49,144 nt of DNA from an uncultured Francisella sp. (lineage in GTDB: Bacteria > Pseudomonadota > Gammaproteobacteria > Burkholderiales > Neisseriaceae). The translations under genes were made by a program, and so were the position numbers. The stretch spans positions 1 through 49,144 of the forward strand of contig CALUCM010000010.1 of assembly GCA_943914555.1 (NCBI GenBank), given 5' to 3'. Under the pieces are notes generated by a model. That model worked only from the letters and a program-made list of their open reading frames with translations. It ran no database searches and was not told where the DNA came from. Of the stretch, positions 29,046 through 37,305 are shown piece after piece (position 1 is the stretch's first letter; each line of letters begins with the position of its first letter).

Positions 29046-29681
29046 TTAATTCTCTTCTTTCATTAACTTAACTCGAAATTCCTCAGAAAATTCATACAAT
29101 TGTGCACTCAATCTAGTAGATTTTGTTATAAAAACGTTATAGAACAATATCGCAGGGACTGCTACAAATAATCCAAAAGCAGTGGCCAGAAGTGCTTCTC
29201 CAATGGGGGCGGTCACATCGGCCATCATTACTTGCCCTTTAGTACTAATATGCATTAACGCATGATAAATACCTAAAACTGTGCCAAACAACCCAATAAA
29301 AGGGGCCATCGCACCGATAGAAGCCAAAGCTGGCAGCCAGGCACATATTTTCTGCCGTTTATTCAATAAAAAGTTGTGAGATAGTCGCCCCATATAAGCA
29401 TCTAAACTTAGCCCCTTACTAATGAATTGGTTATCTAAATAATCTTTTTTACCTTGGGTTAATAATTGCTGCAGCTGCCCCCAAAGATTGTTATTATCAG
29501 TGCTACTATAATCCTCTGCTCTCCCCTGCTGCAAAAACTGATAATGAGCCATTTTGATCGCACGGAATTGGCGCCATTTTAGAGAAGCAATGGTCCAACT
29601 TGCCACACTCATTACTAATAAAATCGCACAAGTAAGAAAAAGTACGTAGCTTTCACCAGATAGTATTTTGCCTAGAAACAT
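29046..29681 (-). CDS. exbB: Biopolymer transport protein ExbB (MotA/TolQ/ExbB family)
   Basis: A 211-residue inner-membrane proton channel protein. One N-terminal helix (YVLFLTCAILLVMSVASWTI) and two later helices are visible; IGLFGTVLGIYHALMHIS and APIGEALLATAFGLFVAVPA are the family signature. It is first of the exbB-exbD pair. The sequence resembles ExbB more than TolQ, because no tol-pal genes follow. Confidence 0.92.
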   Translation of the reverse strand: MFLGKILSGESYVLFLTCAILLVMSVASWTIASLKWRQFRAIKMAHYQFLQQGRAEDYSSTDNNNLWGQLQQLLTQGKKDYLDNQFISKGLSLDAYMGRLSHNFLLNKRQKICAWLPALASIGAMAPFIGLFGTVLGIYHALMHISTKGQVMMADVTAPIGEALLATAFGLFVAVPAILFYNVFITKSTRLSAQLYEFSEEFRVKLMKEEN

Positions 29682-30292
29682 CTGTCGCTTTCTTTTAAGG
29701 TCTCAAATTATTATTTTGCATTATAAAATAAATCAGTTTTAATGGATCAAGATGGTGTCATCATTGTACAAATTTTCTTTGGGCTTTATTTTTTAAGACA
29801 ATACAGCTGATAATCCCTTTCATTTCTCTTCAGCCACCTTAAATTTAGGATAAGGCATTTTAGCTGGTGATCAAAGATGACGATTATTGTTTTCTAAATA
29901 CAGGATGCCTTTGTCTTTATTCAAGAAGTTTATCTGACCATTACCTGGTACCTGTGTATACTGTTTTTTAGCTTGAACTAATATTATCTACTTAAAATCT
30001 GATGAAAATTTTAATGCTTTTTAAAAAACTTGTACTTCTGTTAAGTCATATTTAACCACCATAACCATATACTAGAAAATTCTTATGCCATTTTCGGGTA
30101 TATTTACCTTATCAAACAATGTATACCGCATCTCTAGCGCTATCCTGTAGGGGGGGCTTGCCCTTATTTACAGCTACCTATTCGGCAGTGAACTGAAAAA
30201 AAGATTTCTACAAAACATTTCAAAATGGTGAAATGCAGATATCGTTAAAAGCATTGTCTAAAAACAATTTCAATATTAAGTAGAGGTAAAAG
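29682..30292. other. Intergenic, 611 bases, boundary of the accessory region
   Basis: No open gene found on either strand. It holds a G7 tract (30150-30156) and, ten bases on, a solitary CRISPR-like repeat (30166-30193, listed separately). Base composition is AT-rich. This spacer marks the step from conserved genes (left) to the defence island (right). Confidence 0.5.
30166..30193 (-). repeat. Solitary degenerate type I-F CRISPR-like repeat
   Basis: The 28 bases match the array repeat at 21 of 28 positions, with the last 11 (CGGCAGTGAAC) identical. On the minus strand the Cas6f-type hairpin is CTGCC-GAATA-GGTAG: the change from GGCAG to GGTAG keeps pairing through a G-U wobble. No second repeat lies 60 bases to either side. 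It is about 2 kb from the array. Confidence 0.5.
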
Positions 30293-30697
30293 ATAAATAA
30301 ATTAATTTTAAGCCCGGTGTTGATCGCTAGCAGCTGTAGCTTCTATGCCCCTAAAGCACCAGCCATCCCTTCTGATATTCAAGCCAATTCAGCTATTCTA
30401 AGGATAGATAATTTTTTTGACACCCGTATACAACAAGAACGTGAGCTTCATTTTGTAAAAAAATATATTCTTCAATCTTGTAACAACTGTGGGAGCGAGG
30501 AAAGCATTATTCCAGACTCACATAAGCTTGGGTTTTGGTTTTATGCCCAAAACGCGGACAAAATATTAATCACAGGAGAAGTAAAACAAGTTAATGCTCT
30601 TTGTCGCGAACTACGCAAAAGCGGGGCTGCTGCACAGATTATTCAGAAATATATCTCGGATGGGTTAACAACAATTACTTTTTATAAAAAGAAATAA
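30293..30697 (+). CDS. Small putative lipoprotein with apparent ATA start
   Basis: A good ribosome binding site AGAGG (30282-30286) is followed after six bases by ATA, not ATG, and then a clear lipoprotein signal (KINKLILSPVLIASSC with Cys about residue 15). The only normal start is GTG at 30317, which removes the basic N-terminus and most of the signal. The body has Cys-rich SCNNCG and a long C-terminal region LITGEVKQVNALCRELRKSG. I do not recognise the family. Either a mutated start that has silenced the gene, or rare AUA initiation. Convergent with the zeta toxin gene, two bases apart. Confidence 0.55.
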   Translation: MNKLILSPVLIASSCSFYAPKAPAIPSDIQANSAILRIDNFFDTRIQQERELHFVKKYILQSCNNCGSEESIIPDSHKLGFWFYAQNADKILITGEVKQVNALCRELRKSGAAAQIIQKYISDGLTTITFYKKK

Positions 30698-30699
30698 AT

Positions 30700-31518
30700 T
30701 TATCGCTCTAAGCCATGATCTTTAGACTTTGCTTTAGTCAAGTCTTCAATAGCGTGCTCTGCTTTAATAATATCGCTGATTGTTTGCTCTTCTTTAATAG
30801 ATAGCACGCGAAACTTTTCGTACTCAATTACTTTGCTTGGTTTCGCTGTACTCTGCTCATCATAGACTTTTATATATTGATCTAGTTCACGTCTGGCTAC
30901 CATTACAAAATAATCGGCTAGCCCAGAAGATTTTATTTTGTCCGCGTTTTGGGCAAAGTTTTTGGCCGTCTCTTGAAATGATTCACAGCTTACTGGACGG
31001 CCAATCCCTAATGGATTTACTTTTTGCATTTCTCTGAAGCGGTTTATCGTACTTGTTTTGGCTATATATGGATGGCATAGCACTAAATGAACGTTAGTCT
31101 GGTAGCCTGCTTCTTTGAATTGTTTTAAGGTATTGGCAGGAGCAGTGAAAGTTCTAAAAGTCCCTTCAATAATAATGTTCTTACGTTCTTGAATACCTTT
31201 TTCTAGTAGCTTCCTAATCACCGCTGCTGCAAAATCAGCAGTTTTAGAAACCCAGTTGTCTGGATATTTACTTACTATTTCTGGAAATTTTGGATGGAGC
31301 GCTCTATAATCATCTCCACTAATAATAAACCCGTTATAAATTCCAGCTAATTGCTTGATATAACTAGATTTACCTGAGCCAGGAAGTCCTCCTAAGACAA
31401 AGCACTTAGGATTAACCTGAGAGGGAGTAGTTAAATATTCCTTTTTTTCTAACAGTTCTTTTACTTTTTCTCCTAAATCTGATTCTGAAAAGAAAAATTC
31501 ATCACTGTTTATCTTCAT
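30700..31518 (-). CDS. Zeta-type toxin
   Basis: A 272-residue P-loop kinase of the zeta/PezT class. Walker A is GGLPGSGKSS (residues 43-52), SGDDYRALHP follows near residue 67 with the catalytic Asp region, and EGTFR marks the next conserved strand. In this family the toxin phosphorylates UDP-N-acetylglucosamine or a related nucleotide sugar and blocks wall synthesis; that activity is inferred here. Its start overlaps the end of the upstream antitoxin gene by 17 bases, the usual order for zeta pairs. It lies between the lipoprotein gene and the recombinase remnant at the trailer end of the CRISPR array. Confidence 0.82.
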   Translation of the reverse strand: MKINSDEFFFSESDLGEKVKELLEKKEYLTTPSQVNPKCFVLGGLPGSGKSSYIKQLAGIYNGFIISGDDYRALHPKFPEIVSKYPDNWVSKTADFAAAVIRKLLEKGIQERKNIIIEGTFRTFTAPANTLKQFKEAGYQTNVHLVLCHPYIAKTSTINRFREMQKVNPLGIGRPVSCESFQETAKNFAQNADKIKSSGLADYFVMVARRELDQYIKVYDEQSTAKPSKVIEYEKFRVLSIKEEQTISDIIKAEHAIEDLTKAKSKDHGLER

Positions 31519-31732
31519 ATTTTGACCTAGTTTCTTGTAATACCCTTACTTCTTCTTCCCAGTTTAGGTCCTCGGCTTTTGTTCTTTGATATTTAATAAT
31601 TAAATCGGTTATTTTATTATCATCGATTACATATTCTTCAGACTTCTTGACTTCTTTCGGTAGCCTCATCAATACACCTCGAACCCACCAGGCGTATTCT
31701 GTTAATACCTCAGCTTGCATCATTGTTGCCAT
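31502..31732 (-). CDS. Putative antitoxin of the zeta toxin
   Basis: A 76-residue acidic, helical protein. The ATG at 31732 has a perfect AGGAGG five bases before it, so a GTG at 31738 is unlikely to be used. It precedes and overlaps the toxin gene, the typical antitoxin position. The sequence (WWVRGVLMRLPKEVKKSEEY) does not match the epsilon or PezA proteins that I know, so the role is inferred from position, size and the strong ribosome binding site. TATAAT (31761-31766) may be the promoter. Confidence 0.68.
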   Translation of the reverse strand: MATMMQAEVLTEYAWWVRGVLMRLPKEVKKSEEYVIDDNKITDLIIKYQRTKAEDLNWEEEVRVLQETRSKYEDKQ

Positions 31733-31800
31733 TTGCACCTCCTATAAATATACAGTTCTGATTATAAACTAGATCATGGAGCCTCTTTATTATTACCTGA

Positions 31801-32138
31801 ACTATTAGATTTTTCTCAGCTCATCATACAACGGGTAACGACTTTTCTGACGACTTAATCAAATGCATGATGGACTGTACCAAAGTCGCATTGAAAGCTT
31901 CTTATGACGATTGGTGCATACGTAGAGAAAGAATTAACCAAGGTATAGCTATTGCCAAAAAGAATGGTAAGTTTAAAGGGAAACAAGCAAACAAAAAACT
32001 ACACCAAAAATTATCAAACTACGTCGTCAAGGAAATACTATTGCCGAAACAGCAAGAATATTGGAAACATCCATCCCAACGGTTACTCGAGTTTGGGCGA
32101 AGCGTGATAAAGTTGTATTTCTTCAGTCTTTTCTTTAG
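31801..32138 (+). pseudogene. Serine recombinase (resolvase/invertase) remnant, truncated and frameshifted
   Basis: The stretch reads FFSAHHTTGNDFSDDLIK, then RRERINQGIAIAKKNGKFKG, the typical end of a resolvase catalytic domain. After LHQK one base is missing and the frame changes; the next frame gives IIKLRRQGNTIAETARILET and PTVTRVWAKRDK, the C-terminal helix-turn-helix, with a stop at 32136-32138. The N-terminal catalytic Ser half is absent and a stop lies just before 31801. It is thus a dead, 5'-truncated resolvase, evidence that a mobile element once sat next to the CRISPR array. Confidence 0.72.
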
Positions 32139-32225
32139 TTAACTTAATATCATCACCTTTTTTAGCACAGCTCTTCTCCAAAACCCTCTCTAAATCCTTC
32201 CAACAAAGCATTACCACGAGTAGTT

Positions 32226-33292
32226 TTTCTTAAGCTGCCTGTACGGCAGTGAACAACCCCATCACTCCAATACTAATCAATCCATAATTTCTAAGCTGCC
32301 TGTACGGCAGTAAACTAGTATCCAAATCTTGCTGAGAACATTGGTGATTTCTAAGCTGCCTGCACGGCAGTAAACTGATGCCGACATTCAAGGTACGTCA
32401 TCGCGCTTTTCTAAGCTGCCTGCACGGCAGTAAACATGCATAAGCCTTCTTACCTTTTAACTTCATTTTTCTAAGCTGCCTGCACGGCAGTAAACCAGGA
32501 TTGTCCTTCCAATCATCTAAACTATGTTTTCTAAGCTGCCTGTGCGGCAGTAAACCATAAATAACGGAATTCAATAGTTTTATAATATTTCTAAGCTGCC
32601 TGTGCGGCAGTAAACAAAAGAAATTATTTAGTTATATAAGAGAATTTTTTCTAAGCTGCCTGTGCGGCAGTAAACTTACTATCGTGGTTCTAGAAATTTA
32701 CTATCGTTTTCTAAGCTGCCTGTGCGGCAGTAAACGGGAGTGCTAAAGAAAGGCAAGAAAAAACTAATTTCTAAGCTGCCTGTGCGGCAGTAAACGTTGT
32801 AAAAATTCTTCAACTTTTTTTTGATTATTTCTAAGCTGCCTGTGCGGCAGTAAACCATTATCAATAGGAGTGTTCATAAGGTGGATATTTCTAAGCTGCC
32901 TGTACGGCAGTGAACAACTCGCTAGAGTTTTCCATCAAGCTGTCCACTTTCTAAGCTGCCTGTACGGCAGTGAACTCTTTATTATCTTGTGGCTTCTTAA
33001 CTGTGATTTTCTAAGCTGCCTGCACGGCAGTAAACTATAACTGATGACGATCGCGAGAAATGGGAATTTTCTAAGCTGCCTGCACGGCAGTAAACAGAAT
33101 TTAAGTACTTTGATATAAGTATATTATTTTCTAAGCTGCCTGCACGGCAGTAAACGGCAGTAAACTATTATGTATTTGTAAACAGTAAAATGCCAGCCCT
33201 GCACGGCAGTAAACGGCAGTAAACTTAGAGGGCTTCTTATCTTTGCCCCTGAAGCTCTGCACGGCAGTAAACGGCAGTAAACGGCAGTAAAC
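32226..33292 (-). CRISPR. Type I-F CRISPR array, 16 repeats plus 2 degenerate leader-end units
   Basis: Fifteen 28-bp repeats start every 60 bases from 32288 to 33128, so spacers are exactly 32 bases. A sixteenth with one extra T (TTTCTTAAG) lies at 32226. The plus strand shows TTTCTAAGCTGCC...GGCAGT(A/G)AAC, so the array is read from the minus strand, leader at the cas6f side. The hairpin CTGCC/GGCAG is intact in all 16. The loop and one 3' base vary in blocks: TGCAC, TGTAC and TGTGC. Beyond 33155 come two partial repeats with extra 10-bp GGCAGTAAAC units. Repeat sequence, 28+32 geometry and the adjacent csy genes agree on type I-F. Confidence 0.97.
33128..33292 (-). repeat. Degenerate leader-end repeats with 10-bp GGCAGTAAAC expansions
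   Basis: The last canonical repeat (33128-33155) is followed by one extra GGCAGTAAAC (33156-33165). A half-degraded repeat ending at 33214 has one extra unit (33215-33224), and another ending at 33272 has two (33273-33292). The 5' part of these two units no longer forms the CTGCC/GGCAG hairpin, so Cas6f should not cut them. The 10 bp are the leader-proximal end of the repeat in transcript direction. Confidence 0.8.
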
Positions 33293-33423
33293 TGTAATTG
33301 TACAGAAAAAATATTTGCATAAACAAATGCTTGGACCTCAATTATGCACTAACACCTTCTCTAATTTTATACTAGATAACCAATTGTATTAAAACAGGAA
33401 ATTAATCCCATCTAAAACTTTGG
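33293..33423 (-). promoter_or_regulatory. CRISPR leader between cas6f and the array
   Basis: A 131-base AT-rich stretch with no gene, directly upstream of the array in its transcript direction. On the minus strand it has TTGGTT and TATAAA boxes and a second AT-rich TTGAGG...TATGCA pair. No perfect IHF site was seen by eye. The leader role is assigned by position. Confidence 0.5.
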
Positions 33424-34062
33424 TCAAAACTCGGGAACAGTTGATGAAGTACTTAAACCGTAAGTATTAAATTTATTACTCTCTGAGGGAGCCTTTCTCT
33501 CTTGCTTCTCAATAAATAATCTAAAATAATTTTTATCTACTCCTTTTGATGTACTCATGCTTGAAAGATGAATATAGGGTAGCTTACTAGTCTTTAATTT
33601 TTTCTTATAGAATTCACTTCGTGACTTTTTATCTGCCTCACTCAAAGTCACTCCTTCCCCTAATTTTTTCCTAATATAGCGTCTCAACAAACGTTCTTCG
33701 CTACCTTTAACCTGTACACGTGTATAAACAGCATAACCTTTAAGTTTAGGAGGCACCAGGCGTATCGATGTTAAATGAGTATAATCTTTTAGTCCTGATA
33801 TAAGACTCAACGCGAGCTTTGCTAGCTCCTCTTCACTGTCAGCAAAAATACGTAGTTTAGAGCCAAGACCAACACAAGCAGCCTGCTCATCTGTTTTTTG
33901 CTGATAGCTATACTCCGGAAAAGAAAATCCTACCCCCACTTGTCCATCTGCTCCTTTAACTTTTACCAGTGCAAGGTGTAGCTGCTTATATAACGCTGAC
34001 CATATGGCATACCTTGAAACATCAAATTGCTCGATTAGTGTAAATTCTCGATAGTATTTCAT
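33424..34062 (-). CDS. cas6f: CRISPR endoribonuclease Cas6f (Csy4)
   Basis: A 212-residue Cas6f. The catalytic His is at residue 29 (KQLHLALVK), the same number as in Pseudomonas Csy4, and a SSMSTSK loop followed by FRLFIEK near the end matches the second active-site region. It cuts the repeat hairpin and stays bound to the crRNA 3' stem as part of the Csy complex. It is last of the cas genes and lies next to the leader. A 30-residue Ser-rich tail after FRLFIEK is longer than usual. Confidence 0.93.
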   Translation of the reverse strand: MKYYREFTLIEQFDVSRYAIWSALYKQLHLALVKVKGADGQVGVGFSFPEYSYQQKTDEQAACVGLGSKLRIFADSEEELAKLALSLISGLKDYTHLTSIRLVPPKLKGYAVYTRVQVKGSEERLLRRYIRKKLGEGVTLSEADKKSRSEFYKKKLKTSKLPYIHLSSMSTSKGVDKNYFRLFIEKQERKAPSESNKFNTYGLSTSSTVPEF

Positions 34063-34080
34063 TACCTTATACCTATATAG

Positions 34081-35187
34081 TTATACATCACTCACTTCAT
34101 CTTCATCTAAATGAGATGAACTTTGTTTATCACCCTTAGAATCTTTTTTCTTTTCAACTCCAAATACACCACCACGTATTAACATGGCCATTACATAGTG
34201 TTTTTGTTCATCACTCAATTCTGACCCCATATCTTGATTTGTAAAATATTTATCGAATAAGGTATAAAAATCATTTTTCCCTTCATCAGGCATGCGATAA
34301 GCACGACCTTCATTAGTTACAGAACCATATACTTCAACAGCAATAGGTCGCTGCTCACTTTGAGGCTCCTCTCCGTACCAAGTATCTATGGTACGCAAAG
34401 CATTACCAATCTTCTGCGAGTGCATGGCAGCCTGTCCTTTAACTTCATACAAAACTTTACTTTTTTTGCTCGTTTTTAACTTGTCTAAAGGCAATTCTTC
34501 ACTAGGGTATACTTCCTGCGCTTTGCCTACTAAAGCATATGCTTGAATTGTCAATAATAAGTAAGGACGCTCTCCACATAGTGTATGTGCAATCTCATCC
34601 TTCAGCTTATTAAAATCCTCGATCTGAGTCTGATCAAGATTATCTTGATTGAAGTTATCTAATGGAAATTTAAAAGCATCAAAGATTAAGGACTCCTTAT
34701 TATCATAGCTCACTATTACTTCGATTCTTTCAGCGCCTATGCGATTACGCCAGTAAAAACGTGCATTAGCAATATTCCAAGTATATCGCTTAGCTAACTC
34801 TTCAAACCCATAATCATATATATATTCCTCTACTAAGCGCAGGGAATTATCTTGGAAATCTCTCTTATCACAGGCAGAGGGTCTCCCTATCATTGGTAAT
34901 ATTTTTAAAGTAAAGTCAAGCCGTAGAGTATCCTGTGCTTGGCTAAGAAAGCAGGCATCAACCGCTTGCAAGTTAGCATTTTCTATGGATAGCGCCTTCT
35001 TAAGCTTCACTCCAGTCAATCGATTAGAAACCGTACCTCTAATTGATTTCTCTCTTAACTCTAAAACTGAATAGTCTTTACGCTGTTCCCAAGATGTGCC
35101 ATAAAAATAACCATCTGAAGGAATCAGTTTCTTTTCATAGGCTAGTACACTTGGCAGTGTATTCAAAGTATCATTCTTTTTACTCAT
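34081..35187 (-). CDS. csy3: CRISPR-associated Cas7f (Csy3)
   Basis: About 368 residues from the ATG at 35187 (MSKKNDTLNTLPSVLAYEKK), which has GGAG at good spacing; starting at 35259 would run into csy2. It is the backbone subunit, six copies of which coat the spacer in the type I-F Cascade. Conserved features: the N-terminal LPSVLAYEKKLIPSDGYFYG and a central RFYWRNRIGAERIEV. Normal length is about 340. The stretch KKKDSKGDKQSSSHLDEDEV is an acidic tail not usual for the family. Confidence 0.93.
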   Translation of the reverse strand: MSKKNDTLNTLPSVLAYEKKLIPSDGYFYGTSWEQRKDYSVLELREKSIRGTVSNRLTGVKLKKALSIENANLQAVDACFLSQAQDTLRLDFTLKILPMIGRPSACDKRDFQDNSLRLVEEYIYDYGFEELAKRYTWNIANARFYWRNRIGAERIEVIVSYDNKESLIFDAFKFPLDNFNQDNLDQTQIEDFNKLKDEIAHTLCGERPYLLLTIQAYALVGKAQEVYPSEELPLDKLKTSKKSKVLYEVKGQAAMHSQKIGNALRTIDTWYGEEPQSEQRPIAVEVYGSVTNEGRAYRMPDEGKNDFYTLFDKYFTNQDMGSELSDEQKHYVMAMLIRGGVFGVEKKKDSKGDKQSSSHLDEDEVSDV

Positions 35188-35218
35188 AACTTTCTCCTCA
35201 AAAATAATCACTTGTAAT

Positions 35219-36142
35219 CTATATAATGCTTTCGTTCTTGCAGAGATATAAATTTTCATCTAAATCGACTTTATAGTGCCACAGTATTTCGTCAATATCG
35301 TTAAAGCGATGCGGCATAATAAACTTACCTAAAGTCACTACACTTTCGGCAAAGCGGTGAGGCGTTGACTCATCACGCTGGTTAGTAACTGGTTCTTGCG
35401 CTACAGCCGTAATACCCTGAAATCCAACCGCAATCGGCACTAACCAGCCTGGAGATTTTTTTCTCCAAACTTTATCGCCTTTTTCGTTAGATTCTTCTGT
35501 TATCTTTAAATAATCTAAAAGCGCCTGTAAAACATCAACTTCTTCTTTTTCCTGAGCGTCTTTCATTAAACTACGGCACTCTATCAAAATATGACCAGGC
35601 CGAAGAGCACATCGTATTTTTTTTAACTGTTTTTCATTATTCTTACCTTCTTCATTAAGCAATAAAATTTCTACCTTTACCTTATCCGTCTGTAAGCTTA
35701 ATACATCGCCACTTGCCCATTTCATTGCATATACTAATTCTCTCACTTTGGTATAAAATTTTTCCTTGTCATCTTCCAAAATTTGTTCTGTCACGCTTCC
35801 CCTTAACTCAATTAATAGAGAAACTTCGAGATGACAACGCGCTTCCGGCAATAAATCGGGTGGAACATACGCCTTGCCTTTCTTTATTAAAGGGTTACGA
35901 GAAAGAGTAATAAGAGAAGTACCATTCCCTTTGATATAACGTCTTTGCACGTTTAAGTTATGACAGCTGACCGCCAGTTTATCTAGGATAATATCTGTAT
36001 AACCGTAATTCTGTAATCGACGTTGAAGAGTATGCATGCCCCCTAACCAAGCCGTCATAGCAGGGAAACCTATAGTATATGGACTACTCATCGCATTAGC
36101 ATTTTGAATTTTTAAATGAGGCAATAATAAAAAATAGCGCAT
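35219..36142 (-). CDS. csy2: CRISPR-associated Cas5f (Csy2)
   Basis: A 307-residue Cas5f-like subunit. It begins MRYFLLLPHLKIQNANAMSS, then IGFPAMTAWLGGMHTLQRRL, the csy2 hallmark. With Csy1 it forms the tail of the surveillance complex and holds the crRNA 5' handle. Its start overlaps the csy1 stop by one base, and csy3 follows after about 31 bases, so all are one transcript. No missing conserved segment was seen. Confidence 0.92.
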   Translation of the reverse strand: MRYFLLLPHLKIQNANAMSSPYTIGFPAMTAWLGGMHTLQRRLQNYGYTDIILDKLAVSCHNLNVQRRYIKGNGTSLITLSRNPLIKKGKAYVPPDLLPEARCHLEVSLLIELRGSVTEQILEDDKEKFYTKVRELVYAMKWASGDVLSLQTDKVKVEILLLNEEGKNNEKQLKKIRCALRPGHILIECRSLMKDAQEKEEVDVLQALLDYLKITEESNEKGDKVWRKKSPGWLVPIAVGFQGITAVAQEPVTNQRDESTPHRFAESVVTLGKFIMPHRFNDIDEILWHYKVDLDENLYLCKNESII

Positions 36143-37305
36143 TACAATATATCCTCTATCTCTACAATTGATTTTTTAACTTCTTTTCCTAGCCATCGCA
36201 TATCCTCATCACCAAGCGTTTCCGCTTCTTTTTGTTTTCTATAGGCCTTAATTATGGTTCTAGCAATTTCTTCACTGATTTCATTTTGCCACTTATCATC
36301 TCGTTTTGATGGATCAATACGATTATCAAGCAAAATACGCAAACTTACATCTAGCTTCTCGTAATATTTTTGCTCCCAATCTTGATATTCATACAAACGA
36401 ATTTGCTCTGCCTGCCATAATATCCAATCAATAATGATGTGCAATATGCTTTTTATCTTATTTCTAACATAAAGATTATTTCTTTTTCCTATAATTAACT
36501 CATGCACCTGCTTCAAATAAGCTTTAATCTCTTCATTATCAAGGCATTGTTCAAAGAAATCAGAGCTAGTGCGAGGTAAGCGAATAGCGCGTTTCTTTAA
36601 CTCTGGGGGAAAGGAAGGTAATAAATAGGTCAACCCCCCGTAATTATTGCCTAAACTGCTAAGATTTACCGGCTTGGCACTATATTTAATTCTAGTCAAG
36701 TTTAGCAAGCCTTCCTTTTTATTTTCACGGATATTAACAATACGATCTCTTAACGCAAATACCATTCCAGAAGGGGTTAAAATCGAAAGTAAATGATATT
36801 CTGAGCCAGCTCTATCTAAGGGAAAATAAACTTGTTTTACTAGTCCATCTGTACTGGATACTCTCCTATTTTTTATAACTTTATTAATACTATGCTGTAA
36901 AGTGGAAAAATCCTGTCCTACTTCTCTACACCATTCACGTACAGAACTATCACCTGCATCAAAAGCCTCTAATAGCATTTGCCCATCATTATCAGTTAAT
37001 AACAAAAACTCAGCATATAGCGAATACTGAGCTCCTCTATTGATATCTTTTTGATATGTCACATTGCCACTACGCACATAACCATCTTTCTTGCTTTGAG
37101 CTTTTGCTATTACTGGAGAAACTTTAGCTTCTGGATGGCTAAATTTAGCAGGATGGGTTGTTAGAAAAAATTCATCGTCTTCGCAGAACAATTTTAAGTT
37201 TTTACAGAATTCATCAATAGTTAGCCCCTTCTTATTATTTTTTTTCTTTCTCGAATTTTCCTTATCTTTTAAAAAGGCATCTATTACTTCTCTGAAATTA
37301 CTCAC
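36142..37305 (-). CDS. csy1: CRISPR-associated Cas8f (Csy1)
   Basis: A 387-residue large subunit of the type I-F complex. It reads SHPEAKVSPVIAKAQSKKDG near residue 57 and GNNYGGLTYLLPSFPPEL near residue 225, both typical of Csy1, and WLGKEVKK near the end. Csy1 recognises the CC PAM and recruits Cas2-3. It is about 45 residues shorter than the Pseudomonas protein. The start lies four bases inside the cas2-3 end (ATGA-type overlap). Confidence 0.92.
   Translation of the reverse strand: MSNFREVIDAFLKDKENSRKKKNNKKGLTIDEFCKNLKLFCEDDEFFLTTHPAKFSHPEAKVSPVIAKAQSKKDGYVRSGNVTYQKDINRGAQYSLYAEFLLLTDNDGQMLLEAFDAGDSSVREWCREVGQDFSTLQHSINKVIKNRRVSSTDGLVKQVYFPLDRAGSEYHLLSILTPSGMVFALRDRIVNIRENKKEGLLNLTRIKYSAKPVNLSSLGNNYGGLTYLLPSFPPELKKRAIRLPRTSSDFFEQCLDNEEIKAYLKQVHELIIGKRNNLYVRNKIKSILHIIIDWILWQAEQIRLYEYQDWEQKYYEKLDVSLRILLDNRIDPSKRDDKWQNEISEEIARTIIKAYRKQKEAETLGDEDMRWLGKEVKKSIVEIEDIL

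Noticed and set aside
32679..32864. 61-codon frame across the CRISPR array (repeated VYCRTGSLE)
   Set aside because: It is just the repeat translated; the peptide repeat follows from the 60-base periodicity.
35188..35259. Longer csy3 start at 35259
   Set aside because: It would overlap csy2 by 41 bases and add 24 unrelated residues; the ATG at 35187 has GGAG at the right distance and the family N-terminus.
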